Origin: an uncultured Peptococcaceae bacterium | Lineage (GTDB): Bacteria; Bacillota; Desulfitobacteriia; Desulfitobacteriales; Syntrophobotulaceae | Assembly (NCBI GenBank): GCA_937892995.1 | Contig: CALBJS010000219.1 | Coordinates: 1 to 7,722, forward strand | Direction of reading: 5' to 3' | DNA: 7,722 nucleotides | Part shown: positions 1 to 6,559 of the stretch, piece by piece | How positions within the stretch are numbered: the first letter of the stretch is position 1 | Layout: every line of letters begins with the position of its first letter | Translations under genes and position numbers: made by a program | Notes under the pieces: generated by a model | Seen by the model: the letters and a program-made list of their open reading frames with translations, nothing else | Told to the model about the DNA's origin: nothing | Database searches by the model: none

Positions 1-1409
1 TGACCAAGGACCGATTCTATGGCAAATTCTCCTCCCAGAAGAGCTGCCCGCTCCTTCATCCCAGCTATGCCAAGATGACTATCCTTGATAGTTGACTGGA
101 TTACCTGTTCAACATCGAACCCCCTACCATCATCTTCCACAATAAGGTTAACATAGTCTTGATTTTGTTCGAGAAGAATACTTGTATTCCGGGCTTCGGC
201 GTATTTGGCCACATTGGTTAAAGCCTCTTGCACAATACGATAGAGGATAGTCTCTATTTCTTCTGGAAGTCTGCAGTTTGATTCATTCCGAACGTGTAAA
301 TCTACATCAATATTATATTGATTGGTAAAGGACTGTACATAACGTTCAATTGCAGCAACTAAGCCCATATCATCTAAGACGGTGGGGCGAAGTTCGACCG
401 CTATTCTATGAACTTCCTGTAAAGTTGTTGAAGCCAACTTTTTAAGTCCTGCTACCATGGTAGAATGCTTTAGCGGGTCTTCGGTCTCATCTAATACTCT
501 TAGGCCAAGAATAAGAGAGGTTAGACTTTGGCTTGTTTCATCGTGAAGCTCTCTTGAAATGCGCTTTTGTTCATCTTCTTGGGCGGTAATTATTTTTTTC
601 AATAATTTTTGGCGAATTCTCTCGTTTTCTTGAAGTTCCACTACCAGGGTATTTCGCTCTTTTGTCTTTTGTTCAATACTCGAAGCCATTGTATTAAAAG
701 TCTGTCCTAAATTGGCAATTTCATCTTCCCCTAGGGTTAATACTCTTTGACTATAGTCACCGCGGGCAATTCTTTTACTTACCGCAGCCAGATCCCGGAT
801 TGGTCTCGTCACTAAATGGGACATTACTAAAGCACTCAAGAGCCCAAAAATGGAAATGATGACAGTAGTAAGAAGAAGTTGCTGGGAAAAATCATCAATA
901 CTTTGAAAGATGCTGATTTCAGACATTCCAAGCCTTACCCAGCCCACTTTTCCTTCGGCAATCGGAACAGCGATATCGATGATTTCTCCTTCATCAGAAG
1001 CAATCATCTGGGTATCGCTTTGAAAAGAGTTCTTGGTGAAAGATCTTAAATCCAAAAGCCCGACGGGAACCCCATCTCCGAAGCTATGGGCTACTAGTTG
1101 GCCGTTATTATCTAAAATCATAAGGTAACGCACGTCCTCATAATGAGAGGGAATTCCGTTTGCAATTTCGTGGAGGGATAATGTATCTCCAACAAGCATA
1201 GGATTTGTGCTTCTGGCAGCAACATCACTGGCAATGGCATAGCCCCTTTTCTCAATCTGCTTGCTTAAAACATCTTTCATATGTGATCTTGTTTCTACGA
1301 TTACAATAAGTCCCAACAAAGAAACAGAAAAAATAACAATTCCGGTTATTTTGACCCTTAAGGGAACCGAGTGAGAATAATCCAATACTTTCTTCAGAAA
1401 TGTCCTCAA
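1..1409 (-). CDS. NarL-family sensor histidine kinase, partial (C-terminus beyond window edge)
   Basis: Membrane sensor kinase that would autophosphorylate on His and pass the phosphate to a NarL/LuxR-type response regulator. About 469 residues are visible. There are two membrane helices (about 21-38 and 177-199) enclosing an extracytoplasmic Cache-like sensor domain, then a HAMP domain (about 200-250, with TRPIRDL), a coiled-coil linker, and a HisKA_3 dimerisation domain with the H-box RISRELHDET and phospho-acceptor His289. The HATPase domain shows the N-box QEALTNVAKYAEA (Asn399), G1 box DDGRGFD (Asp426) and the start of the G2 region HLGIAGMKERAALLGG. Only the last few residues should be missing. 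The chosen start is TTG at 1409, which overlaps the TGA of the upstream binding-protein gene as TTGA and has AGAGGTGG about 7 bases upstream; translation is therefore probably coupled. A TTG farther upstream in frame has a weaker ribosome site. The ligand is unknown. The family call is firm; the pairing with the binding protein is inferred. Confidence 0.93.
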   Translation of the reverse strand, partial: MRTFLKKVLDYSHSVPLRVKITGIVIFSVSLLGLIVIVETRSHMKDVLSKQIEKRGYAIASDVAARSTNPMLVGDTLSLHEIANGIPSHYEDVRYLMILDNNGQLVAHSFGDGVPVGLLDLRSFTKNSFQSDTQMIASDEGEIIDIAVPIAEGKVGWVRLGMSEISIFQSIDDFSQQLLLTTVIISIFGLLSALVMSHLVTRPIRDLAAVSKRIARGDYSQRVLTLGEDEIANLGQTFNTMASSIEQKTKERNTLVVELQENERIRQKLLKKIITAQEDEQKRISRELHDETSQSLTSLILGLRVLDETEDPLKHSTMVAGLKKLASTTLQEVHRIAVELRPTVLDDMGLVAAIERYVQSFTNQYNIDVDLHVRNESNCRLPEEIETILYRIVQEALTNVAKYAEARNTSILLEQNQDYVNLIVEDDGRGFDVEQVIQSTIKDSHLGIAGMKERAALLGGEFAIESVLG

Positions 1410-2374
1410 CCCAAACCCACCTCTCGGGACATTTCCCAAACCCTATCATAAAGACTTAGGTCAGGGTGAACAAAACGATCAAATTGAAGAATTTTTAAAG
1501 CCTTTCTCCCCTCTTCATCTAAATGCATTGTCAGCAGAACATTTTTAATCAAGACCCGAAGGTTTAGGTCAGTCTGAGCTGAAACCACCACAGGGGGATT
1601 TCCAACTTCCTCCGACTGATCAATAATTTTGATTTTATTCATTAATTCCGGACGTCGGGATACTGTGAGGTCATAAATCAAGCTATCTACAGCAGCACCT
1701 TGAACAATTCCTTCCGCAACGGCTTTAATAGAATTATCGTGACTGTATGTAAATATTGTCTTTTTAAAAAAGGAAGTGGAATTATACCCTGCTTTCTTTA
1801 TCATATATTGAGGGGCAATATGTCCTGAAAAGGAGAGAGGATCCATATATGCAAAGCTTCTACCCTGTAAATCCATCAGAGAATGTGCTGTAGAACGAGA
1901 AGGAACGATAATATAAGAACGATAGGTCGAAGAACCTGCAATTTCCGGGGTAACAAGGAGTTGTTCAGCCAGCTCATTTTTGTCCATCCCTAATAAGGCA
2001 CCGGAACAAATGAAGGCCACTTGAACATCACCGTTTTCGATTAAACGATTAGTATCATTATAATTTTGCCTTTGTACCATCTGAACCTGCATGTTGATTT
2101 TTTCGCCAAAAAGATTTAATAAATCTCCGTACAAATTAACGTTCTCCATAGGGGATATTACAGAGGCAACAGCAATGTGAATAACTTCCTGATGTTGAGT
2201 TTTTTCCAGCACCTTAGGGAGTTCTTGAAGATCGGAAAGATTAACTTGGGACTTATCCCCTTTGGATTCAAAGTTCCACCATCCAGCTGAAGCTGAAGTA
2301 AGAATACCAATTTGTAAAAGTCCAAGGGCCCCGATCCAAATGGCTTCTCTCCGGGTAAACAGCTTATCTGACAT
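1406..2374 (-). CDS. PhnD-like periplasmic solute-binding protein, probable sensory partner of the kinase
   Basis: A 322-residue exported protein of the phosphate/phosphite/phosphonate-binding family (PhnD-like, PF12974 type). The start is ATG 2374, preceded by AAGGAG at a 7-base spacing; an in-frame ATG at 2401 lies upstream of that ribosome site and beyond the likely transcription start. Residues 1-30 are a signal peptide or anchor: a basic FTRRE segment, a hydrophobic core, and a possible cut after SASA at residue 30. Lobe I begins near residue 64 (VIHIAVASVISP), followed by VQRQNYNDTN (about 100-109) and the family-typical VQVAFICSGALL (about 118-128) with Cys123, the only cysteine. Lobe II holds RSFAYMDPLSFSG (about 172-184), the SHDNSIKAVAEG helix (about 211-222) and GAAVDSLIYD (about 226-235). 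PhnD-like proteins act in ABC uptake, but also as sensory partners of kinases (AioX with AioS) or fused to them (TtrS). The TTGA overlap with a kinase gene and the lack of transporter genes favour a sensory role. The ligand cannot be read from sequence. Confidence 0.88.
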   Translation of the reverse strand: MSDKLFTRREAIWIGALGLLQIGILTSASAGWWNFESKGDKSQVNLSDLQELPKVLEKTQHQEVIHIAVASVISPMENVNLYGDLLNLFGEKINMQVQMVQRQNYNDTNRLIENGDVQVAFICSGALLGMDKNELAEQLLVTPEIAGSSTYRSYIIVPSRSTAHSLMDLQGRSFAYMDPLSFSGHIAPQYMIKKAGYNSTSFFKKTIFTYSHDNSIKAVAEGIVQGAAVDSLIYDLTVSRRPELMNKIKIIDQSEEVGNPPVVVSAQTDLNLRVLIKNVLLTMHLDEEGRKALKILQFDRFVHPDLSLYDRVWEMSREVGLG

Positions 2375-2405
2375 TTCCCCACTCCTTGGTTTTTGGTTCA
2401 AATTT

Positions 2406-2436
2406 ATTATACTATATTTTCAGAATCAAATGTCAA
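2406..2436 (-). promoter_or_regulatory. Sigma-A-type promoter of the binding protein/kinase operon
   Basis: On the minus strand a perfect -35 TTGACA (2431-2436) and a perfect -10 TATAAT (2406-2411) are separated by 19 bases, two more than the optimum. Transcription would start near 2399, giving a short leader of about 25 bases before the ATG at 2374. The long spacer may make the promoter dependent on an activator, or simply weaker. It lies in the 87-bp gap after spoIVFB, so the sensory operon has its own promoter. No clear terminator for spoIVFB was seen in this gap. Confidence 0.65.
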
Positions 2437-2461
2437 AAGAGTAGGCACCCTTCCTTCACAC

Positions 2462-3328
2462 TCACAGTTTCTCCACCTTACAATCCATACCATAATCCAC
2501 CATCCCCTGCACTACTTGAGTCTCACTCAAAACTTTCTCGATCCTGTCCTTCCCACTGAGAACACTTACCAAACTATAGCGGTCAGTAGTGAATTGATCG
2601 ACGATCTTATGAAGAGGAGTATCCTTATTGACCGTAAGACAATCGCTATACATCAGGCCTTCCTTTAAAAGTTGTTCCTTCTTACGACAAAGCTGTTTAA
2701 GAAATACTATTCGGGCGTTGGCCAGTTCCTTGCTGCTACCCAGCCAAAAAAAGACCCCCAGAATTATGAACAATGCGGGTTCATACCTAAAATAACCTAA
2801 GGCCTGCAATAAGAAACCGAAAATAACAAAAATTCCCCCCAGCCACTTGCCCGCAGCCGCTAGGAATCTAGTAGTCCGGATAAACCCAAAAGTCCTGGAG
2901 AAAATAGCTCTTGCAATTCGACCTCCATCCAAAGGAAGTACGGGTAAGAGATTAAAACAAGCCAGCCAGAAATTAATCTTAACCAATTCCAAGGCCCACT
3001 CTCCACTCATAATACCTTCCCGGCGTAAAGCTTGGATTAGGAACAAGAGGACAAGATTAAACGCCGGGCCGGCAAAAGCAATCACCGTTTCTTCTTTCCT
3101 TTTCCCTTCAAAAGTATCTTCCAGAACCGCAGTTCCTCCGTAGGGATAGAGTTCGATACTTCTAACTCTTACTCCATATCCTCTGGCCGCCAGGATATGT
3201 GCTATCTCATGGAGGAGAACAAGTCCGAAGATAATAATTGCTCTAGTAATTAGTCCCCAAAAAACACAGACCAGCAAGAGTCCCATAAAAGTCGGGTGAA
3301 TCCTTATCTTTATTCCCTTAATCCGCAT
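2462..3328 (-). CDS. spoIVFB: SpoIVFB, intramembrane M50 metalloprotease (pro-sigma-K processing)
   Basis: Site-2-protease family member of 288 residues, the same length as Bacillus subtilis SpoIVFB. The zinc motif HEIAH is at residues 40-44 (His40, Glu41, His44) in a membrane helix, and the third ligand is Asp134 in NLLPVLPLDGGRI. AGPAFNL (86-92) is the conserved loop of this group. Hydrophobic stretches are compatible with about six membrane segments. The last 60-70 residues (from about LMYSDCLTV) form a single CBS-type domain, as in SpoIVFB, where it binds ATP and helps control activity. In sporulating Bacillus the enzyme sits in the outer forespore membrane, is held inactive by SpoIVFA and BofA, and releases sigma-K in the mother cell. 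The SpoIVFA-like gene two positions upstream supports this over a generic M50 peptidase. The ATG at 3328 has GAGG nine bases upstream. sigK and bofA are not in the window. A sigma-E promoter is expected, but none was convincing in the 59-bp gap upstream. Confidence 0.9.
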   Translation of the reverse strand: MRIKGIKIRIHPTFMGLLLVCVFWGLITRAIIIFGLVLLHEIAHILAARGYGVRVRSIELYPYGGTAVLEDTFEGKRKEETVIAFAGPAFNLVLLFLIQALRREGIMSGEWALELVKINFWLACFNLLPVLPLDGGRIARAIFSRTFGFIRTTRFLAAAGKWLGGIFVIFGFLLQALGYFRYEPALFIILGVFFWLGSSKELANARIVFLKQLCRKKEQLLKEGLMYSDCLTVNKDTPLHKIVDQFTTDRYSLVSVLSGKDRIEKVLSETQVVQGMVDYGMDCKVEKL

Positions 3329-3387
3329 ATTTTCTATCCTCGCCTATACTTGTACTTCTATACAAATTTATGCGGGGCTTTAATTAA

Positions 3388-3858
3388 TTATCCTCTACCC
3401 AGGAAGTTTAAAATCCTTACATCGGGATCAATGAAACAGATGCCGAAGAATATCAATGCTGTAAGCAAAACCCCATACAAGACCATACCTAAAAAAGTAT
3501 ATATGGCTAATCTCCTAGCATTAATATGTAGTAACCTGCCGGTAATACTCACCGTCCAGGCTCCGATAAGTGGGGAAACGAAAAGAATAAACAGCATTCC
3601 ATGGTTATTTACCATATTCGTAAATCTTTCAGAATAAAACTTCATCAAGAACATTCTGACCCGGGGGAAGCTGTTAAGCCAGTCGAAGAATAAAATGATC
3701 AAGGGGATGGGGAGATAAGTCCCGAAGATAGCACAGAGGGCAATAGAAAGAGGATCTAATTTTAAAAAGAACCCCACCGGAATAGCTATATAGATTCCTA
3801 ACATAGGGACAAATCCTACAAGCCAAACAATAAAACAGTCCTTAAAATAAGCGAACAT
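3388..3858 (-). CDS. Small multi-pass membrane protein, COG2426/Sm_multidrug_ex type
   Basis: A 156-residue hydrophobic protein with about four membrane segments (roughly 8-32, 37-60, 86-110 and 118-143). It has the layout of the 'small multidrug export' family (PF06695/COG2426): an AIPVG segment near residues 25-29, FGTYLPIPLI (about 45-54, where the family usually has GN in place of GT), and SPLIGAWTVSITG (about 95-107), which corresponds to the family's PGTGAWTG-like loop but has diverged. The family name rests on little experimental work, so no transport substrate should be inferred. The start ATG 3858 has AAAAGGGG about 6 bases upstream. The gene lies between the spoIVFA-like gene and spoIVFB and is probably co-transcribed with spoIVFB across a 59-bp gap. 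Its place suggests, but does not prove, a role in or during sporulation. Confidence 0.75.
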   Translation of the reverse strand: MFAYFKDCFIVWLVGFVPMLGIYIAIPVGFFLKLDPLSIALCAIFGTYLPIPLIILFFDWLNSFPRVRMFLMKFYSERFTNMVNNHGMLFILFVSPLIGAWTVSITGRLLHINARRLAIYTFLGMVLYGVLLTALIFFGICFIDPDVRILNFLGRG

Positions 3859-3883
3859 TTTTTTCCCCTTTTAGGCAAGTCAA

Positions 3884-3912
3884 AATATTACTCATATTAC
3901 TTATAGTGCCAA
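3884..3912 (-). promoter_or_regulatory. Candidate promoter for the COG2426 gene and spoIVFB
   Basis: On the minus strand TTGGCA (3907-3912, five of six matches to the sigma-A -35) is followed after exactly 17 bases by AATATT (3884-3889, four of six to the -10). It is the best-looking promoter in the 250-bp spacer between the spoIVFA-like gene and the COG2426 gene. Because the region is very AT-rich, chance matches are likely, and a sporulation sigma factor such as sigma-E may be used instead; no clear sigma-E sequence was recognised. Confidence 0.3.
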
Positions 3913-3931
3913 ATAGTTTAACCCAAAACAA

Positions 3932-3956
3932 ATAATGAGATTATCTATCTCATTAT
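3932..3956. repeat. Perfect 10-bp inverted repeat with 5-base loop
   Basis: ATAATGAGAT (3932-3941) and ATCTCATTAT (3947-3956) are exact inverted copies separated by TATCT. The stem is GC-poor and is not followed by an uninterrupted T-run on either strand, so a strong intrinsic terminator is unlikely. It lies just upstream (minus-strand sense) of the candidate promoter, where a regulator-binding operator could sit. The rest of the 3859-4108 spacer shows no credible gene. Confidence 0.5.
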
Positions 3957-4108
3957 ATTAGCTTCTCTCAAATTTTTATATATACTTCTAGCATTTTCGT
4001 GGAAAAGTGTTTTTTCATTCTCCAATCTTATAGTACTGCAAAATAGCCCGAAAATCTACTTAAATGGAAAATTCCCTCCTAATAGGAAGAAATAGGTAAT
4101 ATGAAAAT

Positions 4109-4861
4109 TTATTTGTTCTGAATCAAATAATTAAACGGGTTAACAGGTTTTCCATTTTTTGATATTTCTAAATAAAGCCAGGGTTTTTGACGAGTGGGAC
4201 TGATTCCTACCGTTCCTAGTTTTAAACCCATAGAAACCGGATCACCCTGCCTCACTGTCACTTCAGCCAGATTTCCCAGGACTCCTTCCCAACCGTTACC
4301 AAAATTTATTCGGATTACTTTTCCCAGACTGTCGCTCTCACTTATCTCCAGCACAACACCTTCTTCGGGACAAAGTACCGGTGTTCCTAAAGAACTCTCG
4401 ATCTCTATTCCGTTACTCGGATTACTATAATAATCCTTGCCTTGGAAACCCACCTTAACTTTCCCAGCCACAGGCGGATAGAAGATCCCTTGAAGCTGAG
4501 AATCTATCGGCATGCTTTCTTCATCAGGGATACCCATGGCTTCCTTGGCCATTGAATTTAGGGCCACATATAAATTCCCGCTATCCATCCCTATTCTATA
4601 AAACGAATAAACACTCTGGGAAACGAAATCTTCTCCTTTAGCGCTAAATACTATGGTTAAGAACAAAAGTGCCGACAATACTCCGCTCTTTTGACTACCT
4701 GTAAATTTGTCCAAAAAACCCTTTGAAGGCCCGCCGTGAATATAGTATCGTCTCCCTACCCTGCCTGTCCTCTCATACTCGTCGTCATACCTATAACCCC
4801 GCCCAATCTCTTGAGCAGCTTTTTCCCACTCCCAGTCATCCCAGCGCTCGAACGGATTCAT
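4109..4861 (-). CDS. spoIVFA: SpoIVFA-like membrane protein with a degenerate LytM/M23 domain
   Basis: A 250-residue protein: an acidic, aromatic-rich cytoplasmic N-terminus (1-55), one membrane helix (about 59-75), a linker, and a C-terminal LytM/M23-like domain (about 125-247). The domain keeps the fold signature GIEIESSLGTPVLCPEEGVV (151-170), the VRQGDPV strand turn (203-209) and a NGKPVNPFNYL ending (236-246). The metal ligands of active M23 enzymes are absent: Asn150 and Glu153 stand where H and D of HxGxD-type sites would be, Asn197 replaces the YxHL His, and WLYLE (228-232) replaces HLHFE. It should therefore be non-catalytic. That matches SpoIVFA, whose LytM-like domain lies in the intermembrane space and anchors and inhibits SpoIVFB. 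Length, single helix and the spoIVFB gene nearby all agree. The ATG at 4861 has GAAGGTGG about 8 bases upstream. The gene name is by architecture and context; automatic pipelines would probably call it 'M23 family metallopeptidase'. Confidence 0.8.
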   Translation of the reverse strand: MNPFERWDDWEWEKAAQEIGRGYRYDDEYERTGRVGRRYYIHGGPSKGFLDKFTGSQKSGVLSALLFLTIVFSAKGEDFVSQSVYSFYRIGMDSGNLYVALNSMAKEAMGIPDEESMPIDSQLQGIFYPPVAGKVKVGFQGKDYYSNPSNGIEIESSLGTPVLCPEEGVVLEISESDSLGKVIRINFGNGWEGVLGNLAEVTVRQGDPVSMGLKLGTVGISPTRQKPWLYLEISKNGKPVNPFNYLIQNK

Positions 4862-4898
4862 TTATTCACCCACCTTCATCTTTTTTAGCTGGCCTTTT

Positions 4899-4927
4899 AA
4901 GGGTTTTCCTTCTCAGAGACAACCCTT
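4899..4927. repeat. Inverted repeat upstream of the SpoIVFA-like gene
   Basis: AAGGGTT (4899-4905) and AACCCTT (4921-4927) are exact 7-base inverted copies with a 15-base spacer, located 38-66 bases upstream of the ATG at 4861. With no T-run after it in the direction of transcription, it is more like an operator or a leader hairpin than a terminator. No sigma-A or sigma-E promoter with two good boxes was recognised in the 4862-4950 segment. Confidence 0.35.
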
Positions 4928-4951
4928 GCTAAAAAATATGAGTGGACAACC

Positions 4952-4982
4952 AAAAAAAGAACAATAAAATTTGTTCTTTTTT
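4952..4982 (-). terminator. Rho-independent terminator of rodA
   Basis: A 12-bp perfect stem pairs 4953-4964 with 4971-4982 around a 6-base loop (TAAAAT), and the minus strand continues into a run of seven T. The stem contains only two G-C pairs. The right arm overlaps the rodA stop codon (4981-4983). Being nearly symmetrical (A-run and T-run on the two sides), it could work in both directions. It separates rodA from the sporulation genes. Confidence 0.7.
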
Positions 4983-6159
4983 AAAACATCGGCCTATCCC
5001 CTCTAAGCCCTACACTGATCACTAGACCGACAGCCATCATATTGGCCCACATGGAGCTGCCCCCTGAAGTGATAAAGGGCAGCGGCAAACCGGTAACAGG
5101 CATAATACCCGAAGCCATCCCGACATTGACAAAAATATGGAAGGCCAGCATGGAAACGACACCTGCCGTGATCAACATTCCATGGCCATCCCTAGCCTTC
5201 ATCCCAATACTTATTATTCTTAACAAAAAAATACAGAATATGAAAAGCAAAATAGAAGTGCCGATAAAGCCAAACTCCTCACCCACTACCGAAAAGATAA
5301 AATCCGTATGATGTTCAGGCAGGAAATTTAGTTGTCCTTGGGTTCCTTCCCTAAACCCTTTGCCCCAAAGACCCCCGGAGCCTATAGCCCAAACAGACTG
5401 GATAACATGATAGCCATCTCCGGAAATATCCCGAGCCGGATCAATAAAAACTAACAAACGATTTAATTGGTAATCCTCCAAAGGAAGACGCAAGCCTTCC
5501 AAATAACTAAGCGGCCAAGGAAGATTGGTAGCAAAATGAAGATAAACAGCTGTAACTACCGCTATGAACGTACCCAGAATAATACTTCCAAATTTAAACG
5601 GATTTGCTCCCGCCACAAACATCATCCCGATGAAAATAGCCCCGAATACCAGAGCTGTTCCTAAATCCGGTTGCAGAAATATCAACATGGTTGGTGGTAA
5701 AGTAAATAAAAGGGGAACTATAAAATCCTTAACATTATTTAGTTTTCCTTTCCGTTTAGAAAGAAAGTTAGCAAAAGTTACAATATACAAAACCTTGGCA
5801 AACTCAGAGGGTTGAATACGTATAGCAGAAGTAATAGTAATCCAGCGCTGAGCTCCTTTAGCAGAAGATCCCACCACCAGAACAAGTATTAACAAAAAAA
5901 TGTTGATACCATAGACCCACCAGTTTATTTTTTTCCAGCGATCATAATCTATAGCTGCTACTACAGTAGCAATTATCAGTCCCGTTACGATCCAAACAAT
6001 TTGGTTTTTCACATAATGATAAGGATCTGTTTCCAGAACATTAATGGATGCCGTGCTTAAAATAAGCAGGCTGGCTCCTAGTAGCAAAGCCAGGGTCAGA
6101 ATCATTCCGAAATCTAAGCCGTGTCTAAATTTAAATTTTCTATCAAATCTTTTGATCAT
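4981..6159 (-). CDS. rodA: RodA, SEDS-family peptidoglycan glycosyltransferase
   Basis: Polytopic membrane enzyme of 392 residues that polymerises lipid II into glycan strands for side-wall growth, working with a class B PBP. Visible landmarks are AIRIQPSEFAK (112-122), FLQPDLGTALVF (161-172), and the extracellular loop FLPEHHTDFIF (279-289). Asp286 of that loop corresponds to the catalytic Asp known in RodA/FtsW. Near the C-terminus are FVNVGMASGIMPVTG (343-357) and LPLPFITSGGSS (358-369). About ten membrane segments are expected. The length is normal and the ending GLRGDRPMF is intact. RodA is preferred over FtsW because the gene lies in the PBP2/min cluster and lacks extended tails. The start at ATG 6159 has only a weak ribosome site (TAGGGA, about 10 bases upstream). 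It has its own candidate promoter and terminator, so it can be expressed apart from minDE. Confidence 0.95.
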   Translation of the reverse strand: MIKRFDRKFKFRHGLDFGMILTLALLLGASLLILSTASINVLETDPYHYVKNQIVWIVTGLIIATVVAAIDYDRWKKINWWVYGINIFLLILVLVVGSSAKGAQRWITITSAIRIQPSEFAKVLYIVTFANFLSKRKGKLNNVKDFIVPLLFTLPPTMLIFLQPDLGTALVFGAIFIGMMFVAGANPFKFGSIILGTFIAVVTAVYLHFATNLPWPLSYLEGLRLPLEDYQLNRLLVFIDPARDISGDGYHVIQSVWAIGSGGLWGKGFREGTQGQLNFLPEHHTDFIFSVVGEEFGFIGTSILLFIFCIFLLRIISIGMKARDGHGMLITAGVVSMLAFHIFVNVGMASGIMPVTGLPLPFITSGGSSMWANMMAVGLVISVGLRGDRPMF

Positions 6160-6199
6160 CTGTGTTTTTTCCCTATCTTAACAGCTTTTTCTTCTTAAA

Positions 6200-6227
6200 A
6201 TTATAACATAAGAGGGTAGCTAAAAAA
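6200..6227 (-). promoter_or_regulatory. Extended -10 promoter for rodA
   Basis: In the 86-bp gap after minE the minus strand reads TGTTATAAT: a perfect TATAAT (6200-6205) with the TGn extension (TG at 6207-6208). A T-rich stretch lies at the -35 position (about 6223-6228, TTTTTT) with a 17-base spacer; it is a poor match to TTGACA, as is common when the extended -10 is present. The predicted start is near 6193, about 34 bases before the rodA ATG. Confidence 0.5.
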
Positions 6228-6245
6228 AGCATGTTAATGAAGGGA

Positions 6246-6536
6246 CTAAGAGGACTGAACTCTCTCCATATAATCTCTTCTGATTTTTTTAACGGGGATG
6301 CTGGCTATCAAAGCAACATCCCGTTCATCTTTATCAAGATGTACCTCCATTCCTTGCTCATCAATAATCATATAATTAGAAATCACTTTAATAAGATCTT
6401 CTTTAAGCCTGTTCATAAGATAGGGCGATATGTTGGCCCGGTCATGAACCAGAACCAAGCGTAACCGTTCTTTAGCGTGAATGCGGCTACTGGAAGTATC
6501 CTTGCCCAGCACACGATATAAAAATTCCCACAACAT
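6246..6536 (-). CDS. minE: MinE, cell-division topological specificity factor
   Basis: A 96-residue protein, normal for MinE. The first residues (MLWEFLYRVLG) form an amphipathic membrane-targeting helix. The conserved AKERLRLVLVHDR segment (21-33) is the MinD-binding/anti-MinCD region that stimulates MinD ATPase. The topological-specificity domain follows, with LKEDLIKVISNYMIIDEQGMEV (about 44-65) and the late IASIPVKKIRR. MinE drives pole-to-pole or local oscillation of MinD, unlike the DivIVA-based system in Bacillus subtilis; this is one reason to place the window in a clostridial lineage. The gene starts 23 bases after minD with an excellent AGGAGGGAGG ribosome site ending about 5 bases before the ATG, so the two are clearly co-transcribed. 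Confidence 0.96.
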   Translation of the reverse strand: MLWEFLYRVLGKDTSSSRIHAKERLRLVLVHDRANISPYLMNRLKEDLIKVISNYMIIDEQGMEVHLDKDERDVALIASIPVKKIRRDYMERVQSS

Positions 6537-6559
6537 TATTACCTCCCTCCTGTGCAGGG

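Noticed and set aside
2374..2375. Tat signal in the PhnD-like protein (TRRE at residues 7-10)
   Set aside because: The twin arginine is not followed by the usual x-F-L-K pattern; an ordinary Sec signal or membrane anchor is more likely.
1406..2401. PhnD-like protein starting at ATG 2401
   Set aside because: AAGGAG with correct spacing points to ATG 2374, the signal peptide fits better from there, and 2401 lies at or before the predicted transcription start.
2262..3637. Several plus-strand reading frames of 60-113 codons (for example 2393-2668, 2847-3143, 3296-3637)
   Set aside because: All lie opposite well-supported minus-strand genes, show no recognisable domains and have compositions expected of antisense shadows.
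3995..4045. A 16-codon minus-strand frame (MKKHFSTKML...) in the 250-bp spacer
   Set aside because: Ribosome-site spacing is too short (GGAGA directly before ATG) and there is no family resemblance.
4862..4980. Sigma-E promoter for the SpoIVFA-like gene based on TCATATT near 4934-4941
   Set aside because: The -35-like box is present but nothing resembling the sigma-E -10 box follows at 13-15 bases.
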